From positions 285,110 through 349,109 of the forward strand of contig RQTK01000336.1 in NCBI GenBank assembly GCA_003991915.1: 64,000 nt of DNA, given 5' to 3'. Shown piece after piece: positions 1-11,172 of this stretch; position 1 is the stretch's first letter; each line of letters begins with the position of its first letter. The position numbers and the translations under genes are program-made. Source of the DNA: Elysia chlorotica (taxonomy: Eukaryota > Mollusca > Gastropoda > Plakobranchidae). The notes beneath the pieces are model-generated. The model did no database searches, had not been told where the DNA came from, and saw nothing but the letters and a program-made list of their open reading frames with translations.

Positions 1-24
1 TTATTATTGTTATTATTATTATTA

Positions 25-100
<76 letters not shown>
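1..100. repeat. (TTA)n microsatellite
   Basis: The window opens inside an ATT/TTA trinucleotide array with a few interruptions (TTG, ATC, ACC). It ends near 100 and continues beyond the left edge. Confidence 0.95.
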
Positions 101-861
101 GGATTATGCGATCGATACAGAACTGCTCCATCTAACAAACAAAAAAACACTCTCACGCAGCATTTTTTTATTCCGATTGAAGTTTTTACTGACACGCAGG
201 ACATTTCAAGCTGCAGCGTACCCTAATTACTCAAATCTTTATAACAGTATAGGCTTAGCTTGAAACATTTATTATAATTAATTAATTTGGCCCAAAAAAA
301 TGGGAAATCATTGCTGTTTATATGTTACTTCCACTGGTACAAGTGGTTGGAAGGAGCGAAAGTTTACAACGGAAAAAGGGAGGATGCAGGGCTTGAAGGC
401 ATTGCATAATGACACAGTTCCGAGCACTACGGTGTACTTGACGCGCGAGTCTTTAGGGGGTTGTGATCTTGCTTTGTTCATTGTGTAGATCTATATAAAC
501 CTTTGTCTCCCTTCTGTATTTCTTTAGCTATTCTATCTCACTATCTCTCTGTTTCTCTCTGAGTAATTTTTTAATTTCTATCTCTCTCCTTCTTCACACA
601 CACACACTCGTCCACTCACCCACTATGTCTCCCTTTCTCTTCCCCCTCTCTCTCCCTCTCTCTCTCTCTCTCCCTCTCTCTCTCTCCCTCTCTCTCTCTC
701 ACTCGCTTACTGGTTCTCTCTCGACGTGCCTCTTTCTTTTTACTCTTAATCTATTTCTCTATGTGTCCTTCTCTTATTATCTATATAGAATCTTCTCTTA
801 ATTTAGCATGTGCAACCTCGAATCTCACACGTCGATTTGAAATGATAGGGCTTAAATCCCG

Positions 862-864
<3 letters not shown>
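101..864. other. No recognised gene; CT-rich stretch
   Basis: No coding exon is recognised. An open frame at 300-488 (+) encodes 62 residues without any family resemblance I can name. From about 500 to 760 the plus strand is strongly pyrimidine-rich with broken CT runs. Confidence 0.6.

Positions 865-920
<56 letters not shown>
865..920. repeat. (GA)n microsatellite
   Basis: Uninterrupted GA array of about 28 units. Arginine/glutamate and serine/leucine frames read through it are artefacts of the repeat. Confidence 0.97.
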
Positions 921-927
<7 letters not shown>

Positions 928-987
928 TGGGCGTGAAAAGGTGATGTATGGAAGAAAGGAGATTAAGACTATGATTGTTAGGGTACT

Positions 988-1285
988 TTTGAGTGTTTTT
1001 AGTATTGATAAGTTGAGATCGTGAAGAAAGAATCCCCAGAACAAACAAACGATCTCCTCCAACCACCATTTACCTAATTTTATTTAGATCAATTTTTTAA
1101 AACACGCAGTTCTGGCTCTAGCTCAGGTCGAAACGTCAGTGTTTTTACTATTGTCAAGTTGTACAAATCGTGAAGAAAGAACACCCAGAATAAACAAACG
1201 ACCTTCTCAAACCACCATTTAGCTAGTTTTATGGAGATCAATTCCTTAAAACATGCATTTCTTCACTCTTGCTCAGATCGAAGCG
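988..1285. repeat. Two-copy tandem duplication, ~149-bp unit
   Basis: Positions 988-1135 and 1136-1285 share the same order of blocks: AGTGTTTTTA, CGTGAAGAAAGAA, AACAAACGA, CAACCACCATTTA, TTAAAACA, GCTCAG, TCGAA. The copies are clearly diverged, so the duplication is not recent. No coding potential is seen. Confidence 0.85.
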
Positions 1286-1529
1286 TCGGTTTTAGTCACA
1301 GTTACATCAATTTCACATTTTAAGCACCGAGAGAGTATCATTTCCTAACACACATAATGACAAAACTACAGACCAGGCGGCGAGTAAATCATAGTTGACT
1401 GGCCGCGTGGCTGGAACCCCACACCACTTAACTCGATTAGCAGCCTGTTTACTGCCTGACACTGTCATTACACGCACCGCGCTGCCAGTCTCTCTCTGCT
1501 GCTACCAACTGCTACATATAACACATCGT
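1286..1529. other. No recognised feature
   Basis: Unique-looking sequence between the tandem duplication and the LINE remnant. I see no exon, RNA gene or named repeat in it. Confidence 0.5.
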
Positions 1530-3290
1530 CATGTAGTGTCGTGTCGGTTGGCGTTGGCGACCATCTTTCCACAGCTCCCTGTCCTCGCATTTCATAACCA
1601 GGTCGATCCCTTTGGTTTCACTGATCCATCTTCCTAACCCGTCCCAGATCATTCCTCTCTGTCTTCCTCTGGCTCTCGTCGCCTTGTCTCGTGTGTGGCA
1701 GCACATAAATTTGTCAGACGACCGTCTTGAGGCCCGTCCACAATATAGTCTATATAGTGTTGCTGTTGGACGTTAAACCAACCCAACACCCCCCCCCCCC
1801 CTGGCTCTCGTTTCGTTTTACCAGTTGAAATAACATGTTCTAAACTATATCTGCGCACGACATTGCCAACGACTTTTCCTTGTTGTGTCCTGATTTTATT
1901 GAGATTTAATCCTCTGCCCGCTTCTCTTAAGACGCTTTAGTTTGTTTTTCTCGCTACCCATGAGACTTTGAGCATTCTCCGGATGAACCACATCTCAGTT
2001 GCTATGATACGTCTCTCCAGCAGATTGTTGAATGTCCAAGTCTCGCTTCCGTACATGAGGACTGGATGTACATAGCACCCGAGCACTCGTTGTCTCACCT
2101 TGAGGGCTAATTTGGTAATAGTAAGAATAAGTTTTATTACCTGAAAGCTTTATTTGGCTTGTCCTATTCTTGTCTTTATTTTGGTTTCGCATTACAGTTT
2201 CCTGTTATCATCGCCCGTAAGTATTTAAAATTTTTCATCTGGCGTAATTCATAAGTCCCTACTATTAATTTGCACGTGGGAATAACTTTTTGCCTGGACA
2301 CCACCATTGTCTCTGTCTTCTTTTTATTTGACTTAAGTCCCTTCTTCTCGCTTTCTTATACTATGGTATTCAATAAAGCCTGTAGATCGTTTTCATTCTC
2401 TGCTATGAGTAGTGTGTCGTTAGCGTACCTGATATTGTTGATGATAATATTATGACCTCCAGCTTGTAATCCTGGTTTATTTTTAATCTATCGCATACTG
2501 TATTCACTGTATAGGAAGAATACATCTGGTGATAGACCACAGCCATGTCTTACGCCTTGTTTATTGGTTGGTACTTACTATTTCATTCTTGAATTTAACT
2601 GCGGGGATTTGCTATTAATATATATTTTTGATTAACCTTAGATCATTTCAGTTTATGCCTAACTTCTCTAGCCATTGCATGCATGCATGCTGTTTTCATG
2701 TCTCGCCTTATCAAACACTTTTGTGTAGTCAATAAAGGAGAGGTATACGACTTTCTGTATCTCTAGTGCCCTCTCAAATATTGTTCTCAACATATAGAGT
2801 CATTAGGTGTTCCTTGTCCTCTACAAAGCCACACTGTTCGCGGCCACTTCTGCTTTTATTTTATTTCGGGCCCTCATCATTACCACCCACAACATAATTT
2901 TCGTCACGTGGCTCATTAGGCTTATCGTTCTGTGTGATTTACATTCTGTGGTTCCTGCCTTTTTTTTGTAGAGTTATAAAGAGACTTTTTTTAAAATCAT
3001 GTAGGATGTTCCCAGTGTCGACAAGTTTGTTGAAAAATAGTGTTAACCTCTCGATTCTTATTTCTTATAGACTATTTAGCATTCCTACTGATAATTATGC
3101 CATCGGGTCCATAGGCTCTTCCTAGACGCATTCTTGACAATGCATTTTTAAACTTCAACCTGTAGATTGGTGCGCCATCTAACTCTTTCCTAATTGCAAA
3201 TCCTTCATCTCTTTTATTATCTTACAATTCTTTTATTCTGACCACCGATCTCTTATTCCACAAGAATCTGTCCATCTCTGTATTGACCTA
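1530..3290 (-). pseudogene. Decayed non-LTR retrotransposon reverse transcriptase
   Basis: Read on the minus strand from 3290 downward, pieces of a LINE reverse transcriptase appear in order, in shifting frames. A segment like ALSRMRLGRAYGPDGI precedes FIDYTKVFDKARHE (the fingers/palm aspartate motif, near 2720). Next come RYANDTLLIAE (the catalytic YADD motif, here YAND, near 2430), YGSETWTF (near 2060) and a C-terminal GRQRGMIWDGLGRWISE stretch near 1630-1660. Many stops and frameshifts show that it is dead. This arrangement is typical of endonuclease/reverse-transcriptase LINEs common in invertebrates, and the exact clade is not determined. A SINE lies inside it at 1680-1800. Confidence 0.85.
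1680..1800 (+). mobile_element. 5'-truncated SINE with 11-bp target duplication
   Basis: Carries the 3' half of the SINE family seen throughout the window: TGTGTGGCAGCACATAAA, CCGTCCACAATATAG and TTGGACGTTAAACCAAC, ending in a C-rich tail. CTGGCTCTCGT occurs immediately before it (1669-1679) and immediately after it (1801-1811), which is a perfect 11-bp target-site duplication. It sits inside the LINE C-terminal region. Confidence 0.9.
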
Positions 3291-3639
3291 ATCAACCAAT
3301 GGAACTATAAAATTAAAATCACGTGATGCATCAGAGAGAGACAGAGATAGACCAATCGGAGTTTGGCAATAGTTTGCCAACCTTTTTATTCCCGATTAGC
3401 CAATAGGCAGAGATGGAAGCAGAGAAAAATTAATGACCATTAAATGTGATGATCCTGCTCCCAGAAATCCCGATTATCCGCACCCATAGCTCCAGGCATC
3501 ACATTGAGCATCTGACTTGATCATGTTTTGTTCCTGCTTGATTTATGATACCATAACACCGCGGCCAAACCATTCCGCCTATCAGACAATCCATCACATC
3601 ATTCCCATCCATACATGGCACCGTTTAATGTGTTTGGCG
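3291..3639. other. No recognised feature
   Basis: AT-leaning sequence with several ATTGG/CCAAT pentamers but no coding exon or named repeat. Confidence 0.4.
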
Positions 3640-3735
3640 TATGTGCAATGTGCTCATTGGCTGATACCCCACACGCGTAATGTGATGATTGGCTGATACC
3701 CGCACATGCAGTGTGCTGATTGGCTGATACCTCGT
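3640..3735. repeat. Three-copy ~32-bp tandem repeat with ATTGGCTGATACC core
   Basis: ATTGGCTGATACC recurs with spacings of 32 and 31 bp (ATTGG at 3656, 3688 and 3719). Each copy carries an inverted CCAAT box, but nothing else argues for a promoter. Confidence 0.8.
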
Positions 3736-4889
3736 GATGCGCTGGGTTCAATGTACCAGATTTTGTAACAGATTTAGTGATAAAGGCCACATATTTTTCT
3801 CATGGTCGCTTTATTGTGATAAATAGAGAAATTAGAACATGCCAGATTGAATCCAGTAAAAGTATTTAAGAATATATTAATTTAGAAGTAGTTAAGGGAT
3901 GGCCACAGGTGGTTGAACTTAATCAGCTAAAATTAGCTCGTTTCTGACACCTTTTTAGACAAACAGTGAGACAGAGACAGAAACAGAAACAGGGACAGAG
4001 ACAAAGAGAGACAGAGAGGTAGAGAGGCAGATAGGTAGAAAGAGACAGAGAGACAGGGGCAGAGAGACAGAGGCAGAGAGACATACATACAGACAACAGA
4101 CAAACAGGCAAATGACAGACATAGAGACGGAGAGAATGTACAGAAGCAATTTCATAGGCATGCTAAAATCGATCGGTTAAAAAGTTTTTTGTTTGTTTTT
4201 CAAGTGAGTTCCTCAAACGTGCAGCCTGACTAGATAAGCTCTATAAATCTAAGCCCTGGCGGTTTAATCTGATTTCCTGAGCCTAGCCCGCCTTTATTAC
4301 ATTAGTCTTTTCATGCACTTACACTCACTCTTTCCACGTCCCTACCTCTTTCCCTTCCTCCTTCCCTAACTATACATGAACTTTATTCTTAAACATTCTA
4401 TTTTCACTTCCCTACCACCCACACTCACTCTCTCCCCGCTTCCCTCCTTATACATATTCATATCTCTCACACATTCGATCTAACTCTGCCTCCCTCTCAC
4501 AATCCTCCATATTATACAACCAATTTTCCAATTTTATACTTCCCACCCAGAAACGGTAAAGTGAGATCTTGAATTCATAATTTTTAAGACCTCGCAGTTA
4601 ATGTGTTTAATTTTCTCTAACGCAGAAAGACAGCGCGCGTTGATCAAGCAATACGTTATCATATTGAATAGATTGTTCTTTTTTATATACATGCTTTGTT
4701 CTTTACATGGATTTGTATTTTATTGTTCAAGTTCAATTAGATTTTTAAGGTTTTTTTAAGCTTGCCAGTTGTCAATATGAATAATGCTTGCAGGTGTTAA
4801 GAATGGCCACGAACAAATCAATAGTTTTGATGTAACCCTGTAACCTTGCAGCATAAGGAAAGGTATTAATTTGTCCGTGGTCTTTGGTC
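3736..4889. other. No gene; purine-rich then pyrimidine-rich tracts
   Basis: Positions 3955-4095 are an imperfect AGACAGAG/GACAGAGA repeat. About 4300-4560 is C/T-rich with CACTCTCTCC-like segments. The rest is AT-rich with nothing recognised. Confidence 0.6.
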
Positions 4890-5075
4890 TGGGAAAGCAA
4901 AAAAGGAAGATCCTGTTAGACGACGGGGCGACCGGGTGGAATATCCTGGACTAGGCTGGTCAGGCTATGTTGACACAAACCCAAGCAGTAGGGAGCGAAG
5001 TAGCTAGGGGATTCGAACCCTCACCCTTGCGCCGTGCAGGCATGCGCGCTAACGCCTGAGCTCTCTAACGATGTC
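4890..5075 (-). mobile_element. tRNA-derived SINE (minus strand)
   Basis: On the minus strand a tRNA-like head begins near 5075. GCGTTAGCGCGCATGCC resembles an A box, and GGTTCGAATCC is a perfect B box of the RNA polymerase III promoter. A body that resembles the local SINE family (GTGTCAACATAGCCTGACC) follows. It is a SINE rather than a functional tRNA, because the acceptor and anticodon arms do not pair convincingly. Confidence 0.7.
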
Positions 5076-5602
5076 GAAACCATCGAAGGAGCAAGGGGAG
5101 GTAGTCCGTCATTTATTAACACACTGGTTCCTGGTTGCTGGTGAAAAGTGGGAAAATTATAAACTCTTGGGGGGAAACTGACAACAATAAATCATCTGAC
5201 CTTTGTTCACGCCGAAACCTGTAAATTAATAGACAGTGGGTAATTATCTTCAACAAGGAACAAACTTATGAATAAACAGATGAAATCAAATTTCCATCAT
5301 TGTTACCGGTAGTTAACACTACAAAGAAGATTTGTTAAATTCATGGCCATAGGTACCGAGCGTCAACCTTTTTTATCACGAAGCGAGCGTGTTTGTTCTT
5401 ATATTCAAGTGTGTAGTAATCTGATCTGCTTTAACATTCTCTTTCGACTGTTTGATTAAATTTTGATCAGTGGATTTCCCACACCTTTTTTCTCTATTTC
5501 CACTGAGCTGGTGGTTAATAATATAACATGGCTGCTGTTTATTGTTTTGCTTGTTTTGGTTGGGTTTTTTTTTCGCTGTTGTTTTTTATATTGTTTTTCT
5601 TT

Positions 5603-5603
<1 letters not shown>
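5076..5603. other. No recognised feature
   Basis: AT-rich sequence without an exon or repeat that I can identify. Confidence 0.4.

Positions 5604-5660
<57 letters not shown>
5604..5660. repeat. (CT)n microsatellite
   Basis: About 28 CT units, followed by T-rich sequence and a 12-base G run near 5707-5718. Confidence 0.96.
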
Positions 5661-5665
<5 letters not shown>

Positions 5666-5884
5666 GGCTGTCATTCTTTTGCTTTTCGGTTCTTGGTGTG
5701 TGTGTGGGGGGGGGGGGGAGGTTGTTGTTGCTTTTTGTTTTTTGTTTGGGTTTGTTGTTTTTTTTAAACATGCGTCTTAAAATATTTGTCTCTGTGTGCT
5801 TACCCCATGGTGTGTAGTTTATGGACCAGCGATCGACGGGATTTTAAAGACACAACATGGACTAGACCCATTATAGCCTCCTCT

Positions 5885-6030
5885 GAAACACGAATATGGT
5901 CACAGTCTAGAAATGGTCAGTCTAGAAATGGTCACAGGCTTTTAATGGTCTCATTCTATAAAATGTCAGTCCACAAATGGTCAGTCTACAAATGGTTCCA
6001 GTCTAGAAATGGTCACATTCTACAAATCTA
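5885..6030. repeat. Short imperfect tandem repeat (CAGTCTAGAAATGGT)
   Basis: Variants of CAGTCTAGAAATGGTCA or CAGTCTACAAATGGT recur about eight times at 15-25 bp intervals, degenerating at the edges. Confidence 0.75.
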
Positions 6031-6319
6031 TCTATCTATCATTCTATTTAAATCTATCTCCCTCTCTCTCTACGTCTCTCGCGCTCTCTTTCTTTGGGTT
6101 TAACGTCTCCAAGGCTCCACTGGGCGATTGTATACGGCGAGAGTAATTTTAATAGCGAGTGCCGGTGTTTAATTTTAATATGCTACTATGGGATAAAATA
6201 TTGAAAGACTTTGGCCTTGGACATACTCTAGCTCCTAGCTTTGTATTGAAGTTGTTGGATGGTGAGGAAACTGTAAGAAACTGATGTTCATTCCTTTTGA
6301 CTACAGACATTTCAGCAAA

Positions 6320-6410
6320 GGTCGCGCCAATAGGGCGGGCTGCGCTGACGTCACACAGCGACGGCAATTTCATTGATCAGTTCAAATAATTTGTCCAATC
6401 AGAGGAAACC
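6320..6410. promoter_or_regulatory. Promoter-like cluster: CCAAT, GC box, CRE
   Basis: Within 90 bp there is GCCAATAG, a GC box (GGGCGGG), a full palindromic CRE (TGACGTCA at 6347-6354) and a second CCAAT (GTCCAATCAG). A TATA-like TATAAA lies about 100 bp downstream (near 6504). No downstream coding exon is identifiable, so this is a motif-based suggestion only. Confidence 0.35.
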
Positions 6411-6642
6411 AAGATTTGGTCTACCTGACGGACAAAAGTTTTGAGAAAATTAACAAAAGGACTGAATTAGTTATAACCTCAGTGTTATTTGGCATTTTAA
6501 ATAGGTATAAAGGTTAGATACTTTTTGCTGTAGTTAGTGCATTGAACTCACTATGATGTAGTACTAAGTTTTGCTTTCCCACTCTCAGCCACTTTTACTC
6601 AACGATTTTCCCAGACTCTTTCACAAGAATGTTTTCTACCGT

Positions 6643-6646
<4 letters not shown>

Positions 6647-6729
<83 letters not shown>
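6647..6729. repeat. (ATC)n microsatellite
   Basis: About 27 uninterrupted CAT/ATC units, ending in AAC/AAT-type degeneration. Confidence 0.97.
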
Positions 6730-6730
<1 letters not shown>

Positions 6731-7059
6731 ACAACAACAAAAACATAATTATCATCATCACTATTACCGGCAGCAGACCAAGTAATGCCATCATCATAAC
6801 CCGCACTCCCTTAAGGCTACTTCGATTCCAGTATGAACCTCTCAAATTCCCGCAACAAACTTTAATACTCTTGAGTTTTAACTGTCCAATTACCCCATTC
6901 ACTACAGTTCTCATATGTCTGTCGATGTTCCTACTCTGCACAATTATAAACTTTAACCAAGATTTTCTTCCTTGCTCTTTTGGTGATATCCGAACTGAAA
7001 ACCCCGTCAGTCCGTCAATATGTCATCTAGCTCTCTGCCCAGCCTGTTGAAACAATAGT

Positions 7060-7320
7060 CCTGCCACTTGGGCTGCCATTCACCGAGAAACCTCTGGACC
7101 TATGAGAGTGGCCCGAGTAGGCTTCATTGCACTGCCGAGTGTTTTGAAGCACGTCTCGAGTCTGGATGGTTGGGGTTCCAATCCATATCATTTTGTTCTT
7201 GGAAATCTTCAGACAGTCTCGGTTCGGTTATCTTGACAACAGAAGTAGCTGTTAACGTTTACGACCTAACCCGAGTTTTTGCTTTCCCCGCTATTCCTAC
7301 GTGTGGTAGCACGTAAACCT
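7060..7320 (+). mobile_element. Possible SINE remnant
   Basis: GGGTTCCAATCC-like B-box sequence near 7170 is followed, some 110 bp later, by CGTGTGGTAGCACGTAAACC. That closely matches the conserved TGTGTGGCAGCACATAAA block of the local SINE family. The insert ends in a CTAT simple repeat. Decayed, so low confidence. Confidence 0.45.
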
Positions 7321-7499
7321 ACCTATCTATCTATCGATCGGGCTATCTATCTATCTCTATACATACATAATTATGTGGCTCTCCACCGCTTAACCAGTTT
7401 TAAAATAAAACAAAATTCTGCTACGTAGAACGTCTCTCAGCGCGCTCGTAATTCGCCCACGGTCATTTCACATAGCCTGAATATAATTAACTCTAGCAG

Positions 7500-8440
7500 T
7501 CTATGGTCATCTGTCCATTTTAGCTGTTTGTACGGTGTATGGTCATCTTGTCCCATCTACAGTTTGTACAATATTTGATCATCTTGTCGCTTGTCTCATC
7601 TACTGTTTGTACAATCTTTGATCATCTTGTCCAATCTACTGTTTGTACAATCTTTGACCATCTTGTCCATTCTACTGTTTGTACAATCTTTGGTCATCTT
7701 GTCCATCTATCTACTGTTTGTACAATCTTTGATCATCTTGTCGCTTGTCCCATCTACTGTTTGTACAATATTTGATCATCTTGTCCATCTTGTCTCATCT
7801 ACAGTTTGTACAATATTTGATCATCTTGTCGCTTGTCTCATCTACAGTTTGTACAATATTTGATCATCTTGTCGCTTGTCCCATCTACTGTTTGTACAAT
7901 CTTTGATCATCTTGTCCCATCTACTGTTTGTACAATCTTTGGTCATCTTGTCCCATCTACTGTTTGTACAATCTTTGATCATCTTGTCCCATCTACTGTT
8001 TGATACAATCTTTGGTCATCTTGTCCATTCTACTGTTTGTACAATCTTTGACCATCTTGTCTCATCTACTGTTTGTACAATCTTTGATCATCTTGTCCAT
8101 CTACTGTTTGTACAATCTTTGTCATCTTGTCCATTCTACTGTTTGTACAATCTTTGATCATCTTGTCCATCTCTTATCTGTTTGTACATATCTACTGTGT
8201 ACCAATCTTGTCGACCATCTTGTCTCATTCTACTGTTTGTACAATCTTTGATCATCTTGTCCATTCTACTGTTTGTACAATCTTTGATCATCTAGTCCAT
8301 TCTACTGTTTGTACAATCTATGACCATCTTGTCCATTCTACTGTTTGTACAATCTTGACCATCTTGTCTATTCTACTGTTTGTACAATCTTTGATCATCT
8401 TGTACCATCTAGCTATTTGTACTATTTACGCTTAGCTTGT
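7500..8440. repeat. Minisatellite, ~36-bp unit, ~25 copies
   Basis: The unit contains CTACTGTTTGTACAATC and TTTGATCATCTTGTCC. Copies vary by small insertions (CTTGTCGCTTGTC) and single substitutions, and the array degenerates at both ends. The near-36-bp period keeps frames open, so repetitive open frames across it are artefacts. Confidence 0.96.
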
Positions 8441-8609
8441 CCCATATAGCTCCCTGGACAGTTTATGGTCAGCTTGTCTGTATTTGGATGACGCTGCCTT
8501 CACTGACCGGACCTGCGCCTAGAACACACTCTCCGGGGCTGTGGTCTTTGTTGAGGAGGTGTGGACACGGATCTGTAAGTTGTAGATGGGGTATGGGTGC
8601 CGGGAGGGG

Positions 8610-8654
8610 GCAGAGAGAGAGAGAGACAGAGAGAGAGATACAGAGAGACGGATG

Positions 8655-8747
<93 letters not shown>

Positions 8748-8880
8748 TAGATAGAAGAGAAGAAAGAGAATATTATAGTACGAAGATAAAGGTTATAGAG
8801 CGATAGATAATGAAGCAGTGGAAGAAGGAGAGAGAGAGAGAGAGAGAGAGGAGAGTGAGAGAGAGAGAGAAGAGAGAGAG
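8610..8880. repeat. GA-rich and (GATA)n microsatellites
   Basis: An AGAGAGACAGAG tract (8617-8650) leads into about 24 GATA units (8653-8748), then a second GA tract (8829-8880). Confidence 0.95.
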
Positions 8881-9328
8881 ATTGGAGACATATTTGCCGC
8901 TTGTGTCAGCTAAGAGCGGCGGTCACTGAGCACAATAGCACTAACTGGCTCAGAGCTGAAAACTTTATGAGGTATAATTTGATTGGTTTGGTTATTGTCA
9001 GTAGCAGGCAAAGGTGATATCAGCGACTGTAGATACGAGACATTTCACAAAAAGCCCACAGTGTTTTTGATATGGAGATCTAGAGTGCTCTCACTATTTT
9101 TGTATTGGAATTAAGGTGGCTGAGCAATGTTAAGACTGAGTTTTTACTATGGTTAAAAGAAAGAATCAACCGCCTTAATTATCTTGAACCATATGCGCAA
9201 AATCCTCTCACTATAGCTGTATAGTCTCTGGTGATATCATAATGCTCAGAGTAGATTGGCGCTAGAGATTCGGGGCCAGCACTGGGTCTGCCCTCTATGT
9301 CCCTCACTGTCTTAAGTTCATTATAATT
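8881..9328. other. No gene; diverged dispersed repeat fragment
   Basis: Positions about 9140-9200 (TATGGTTAAAAGAAAG, CAACCGCCTTAAT) match a segment at 34012-34070 in the same order, so a dispersed repeat is present. The remainder is unassigned. Confidence 0.5.
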
Positions 9329-9338
9329 ATGAAGTCAA

Positions 9339-9622
9339 GGGGGCGAACTGGCTCAAGTGGTAGAGTATTGGTCTCCAGATCAAAAGATCCCTGGTTGGCA
9401 TCCTACGATCAGTCAAAATAAATTTCTCCAATTTTGCCCCCTACTTGTTGGGTCGGTGTCAGTATAATGTGTCCGGCTGAGACAGGAGTCCAGGTCTCCC
9501 TGCCCTGTCTCGTGCATGGCAGCCGACAGCAGATAAATTGCCAGACATGAGTCTCTGATCCCGTCCACAGTTAAGCTTATAAAATATAGTGCTGACGTTA
9601 GACTGTAAGCAACTAACTAAAC
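9339..9622 (+). mobile_element. Full-length tRNA-derived SINE with 10-bp target duplication
   Basis: Best-preserved complete copy of the family. The tRNA-like head has GGCTCAAGTGGTAGAG as A box and GGTTGGCATCC in place of the B box. The body blocks are GGGTCGGTGTCAGTATAAT, GGCTGAGACAGGAGTC, CTGCCCTGTCTCGTG, AGATAAATTGCCAGACAT and CCGTCCACAG, with a tail near GTGCTGACGTTAGACTG. ATGAAGTCAA occurs immediately before (9329-9338) and after (9623-9632), a perfect 10-bp target-site duplication. No protein is encoded; mobilisation would depend on a LINE. Confidence 0.92.
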
Positions 9623-9719
9623 ATGAAGTCAAACAGGTGACTTCCGACACGTATACTTGTGTCTGGAAAATCCAAACGCTCTTTGTTTTAAACCTCCCCT
9701 GAGCTATTAAAAGCTAAGT

Positions 9720-9929
9720 AGTCTACTCTGATGATTTTATCTCGTGGAGTCTCATGGCTGTGGCTCTCCTTTTGTTCTTCATATTGTTTACTTTTTTTCT
9801 GCTTTCTTGCATTCAACTCTGGCCCTTTCTTTCCTTATGTCTCCCCGGCCGTTTGTCTCCGTCTCTATCTTCATCTCCGTTTATCTCCCTTTTTCTCTCT
9901 CATAGGCTCTCCCTCTCTGTCTGTCTACC

Positions 9930-9967
<38 letters not shown>

Positions 9968-10080
9968 ACTCTCTCTCTCTCTCTCCCTCCCTCTCTCTCT
10001 CTCTCTTGGTCTGTCTATATATATCTCTCTCATTTTCTTGTTTTCAATGTACGTTACTTTATGCATCAAGCTCTTTCTTT
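9720..10080. repeat. Pyrimidine-rich tract with (CTGT)n and (CT)n
   Basis: Low-complexity C/T-rich stretch containing CTGTCTGT and CTCTCT runs, densest from 9910 to 10040. Confidence 0.9.
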
Positions 10081-10594
10081 TTCTATCTGATCGACCAGAC
10101 AACGTATTTTTAAAAGATTAAAAGAGAGAAAGACAATGCACGGGAAAATCGGGTTAGTAATAGACAGAAGAACGGTTTGGAAGAGATAAAAGTAGAATAT
10201 TTAAAAAATGCTGGGCCTCCCGATTGTACAACTATTAGCGGGGCACTTAGTTAAAATAATAATCTCTCAACCAACATCCAATCTAACATTACTCGGTAAG
10301 GGTCGTTGACAGAACAGGCCTATTAACAATGCCAGAAATTTAGATCTAAGCTGTACAATGGTTGCTCGGGCAAACTCCATCCCCCGTTGTACAAGAGGGT
10401 TTCGTTGTTCGACCGCGCGCGTTCTCTCATCAGGCAAACCTTGGGTCTGACTATTGTTTTAACAGGGTAACACAGATTTGGAGTGTGGGTGGGGTCGAGG
10501 GAGGGGAGAGGGGGTGCAGGGTGAAATAGAGATAATCAGAAACATAAAGGTTTGAAAGGCAAAGAAAGGTGGGTAGAATACGGAAATAACGTGT

Positions 10595-10599
<5 letters not shown>
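10081..10599. other. No recognised feature
   Basis: Unassigned sequence, including a GC-richer patch near 10380-10440 (CGACCGCGCGCGTTC). No exon is recognised. Confidence 0.4.

Positions 10600-10676
<77 letters not shown>
10600..10676. repeat. (GA)n microsatellite
   Basis: About 38 uninterrupted GA units. Confidence 0.97.
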
Positions 10677-10680
<4 letters not shown>

Positions 10681-10944
10681 AATTTGGGTGGAGCAAAAGA
10701 AGGTGAGTTGACGCGGTGGAGAAATGGAGGATGAACGTTTTTCAAAAAAAGTGGAAAATGTTGGGTTGTTGTTTGTTTGTTTCTTCAAAAAGAACAAACT
10801 GGAAGAAAATATGTAACAACAACAAAATTAAAAATATACAATCTTGTACCGTTAGCAGGAAAAGAGATCTATTAAAAAAAACTAAAAACAAAAAATTAAT
10901 GAATGCATTTCCACAGTGGCACTAGTTTATCCTTTCACTAATTC

Positions 10945-10984
10945 AGTACTTGTGCCTCTGGCTAGTTTTTGTCTCCTCATTCAC

Positions 10985-11045
<61 letters not shown>

Positions 11046-11114
11046 TTGTCAACCTCGCCCCTTCCTCCCCCACCTGTACTTGTGCCTCTGGCTAGTTTTT
11101 GTCTCCTCATTCAC

Positions 11115-11171
<57 letters not shown>
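10945..11171. repeat. 130-bp tandem duplication carrying two (CT)n arrays
   Basis: TGTGCCTCTGGCTAGTTTTT and the following TCATTCACTCACTCTC lead occur at 10951 and again at 11081, exactly 130 bp apart. Each copy continues into a CT array of roughly 30 units. Both copies of the non-CT lead are identical, so the duplication is recent. Confidence 0.93.

Positions 11172-11172
<1 letters not shown>

Noticed and set aside
7539-8435. Series of overlapping plus-strand open frames with STVCTIFDHLV repeats
   Set aside because: Produced by the ~36-bp minisatellite; the frame is kept open only by the repeat period.
9731-10113. 119-residue frames resembling membrane proteins
   Set aside because: Hydrophobicity comes from CT/CTGT composition; two overlapping frames are equally open.
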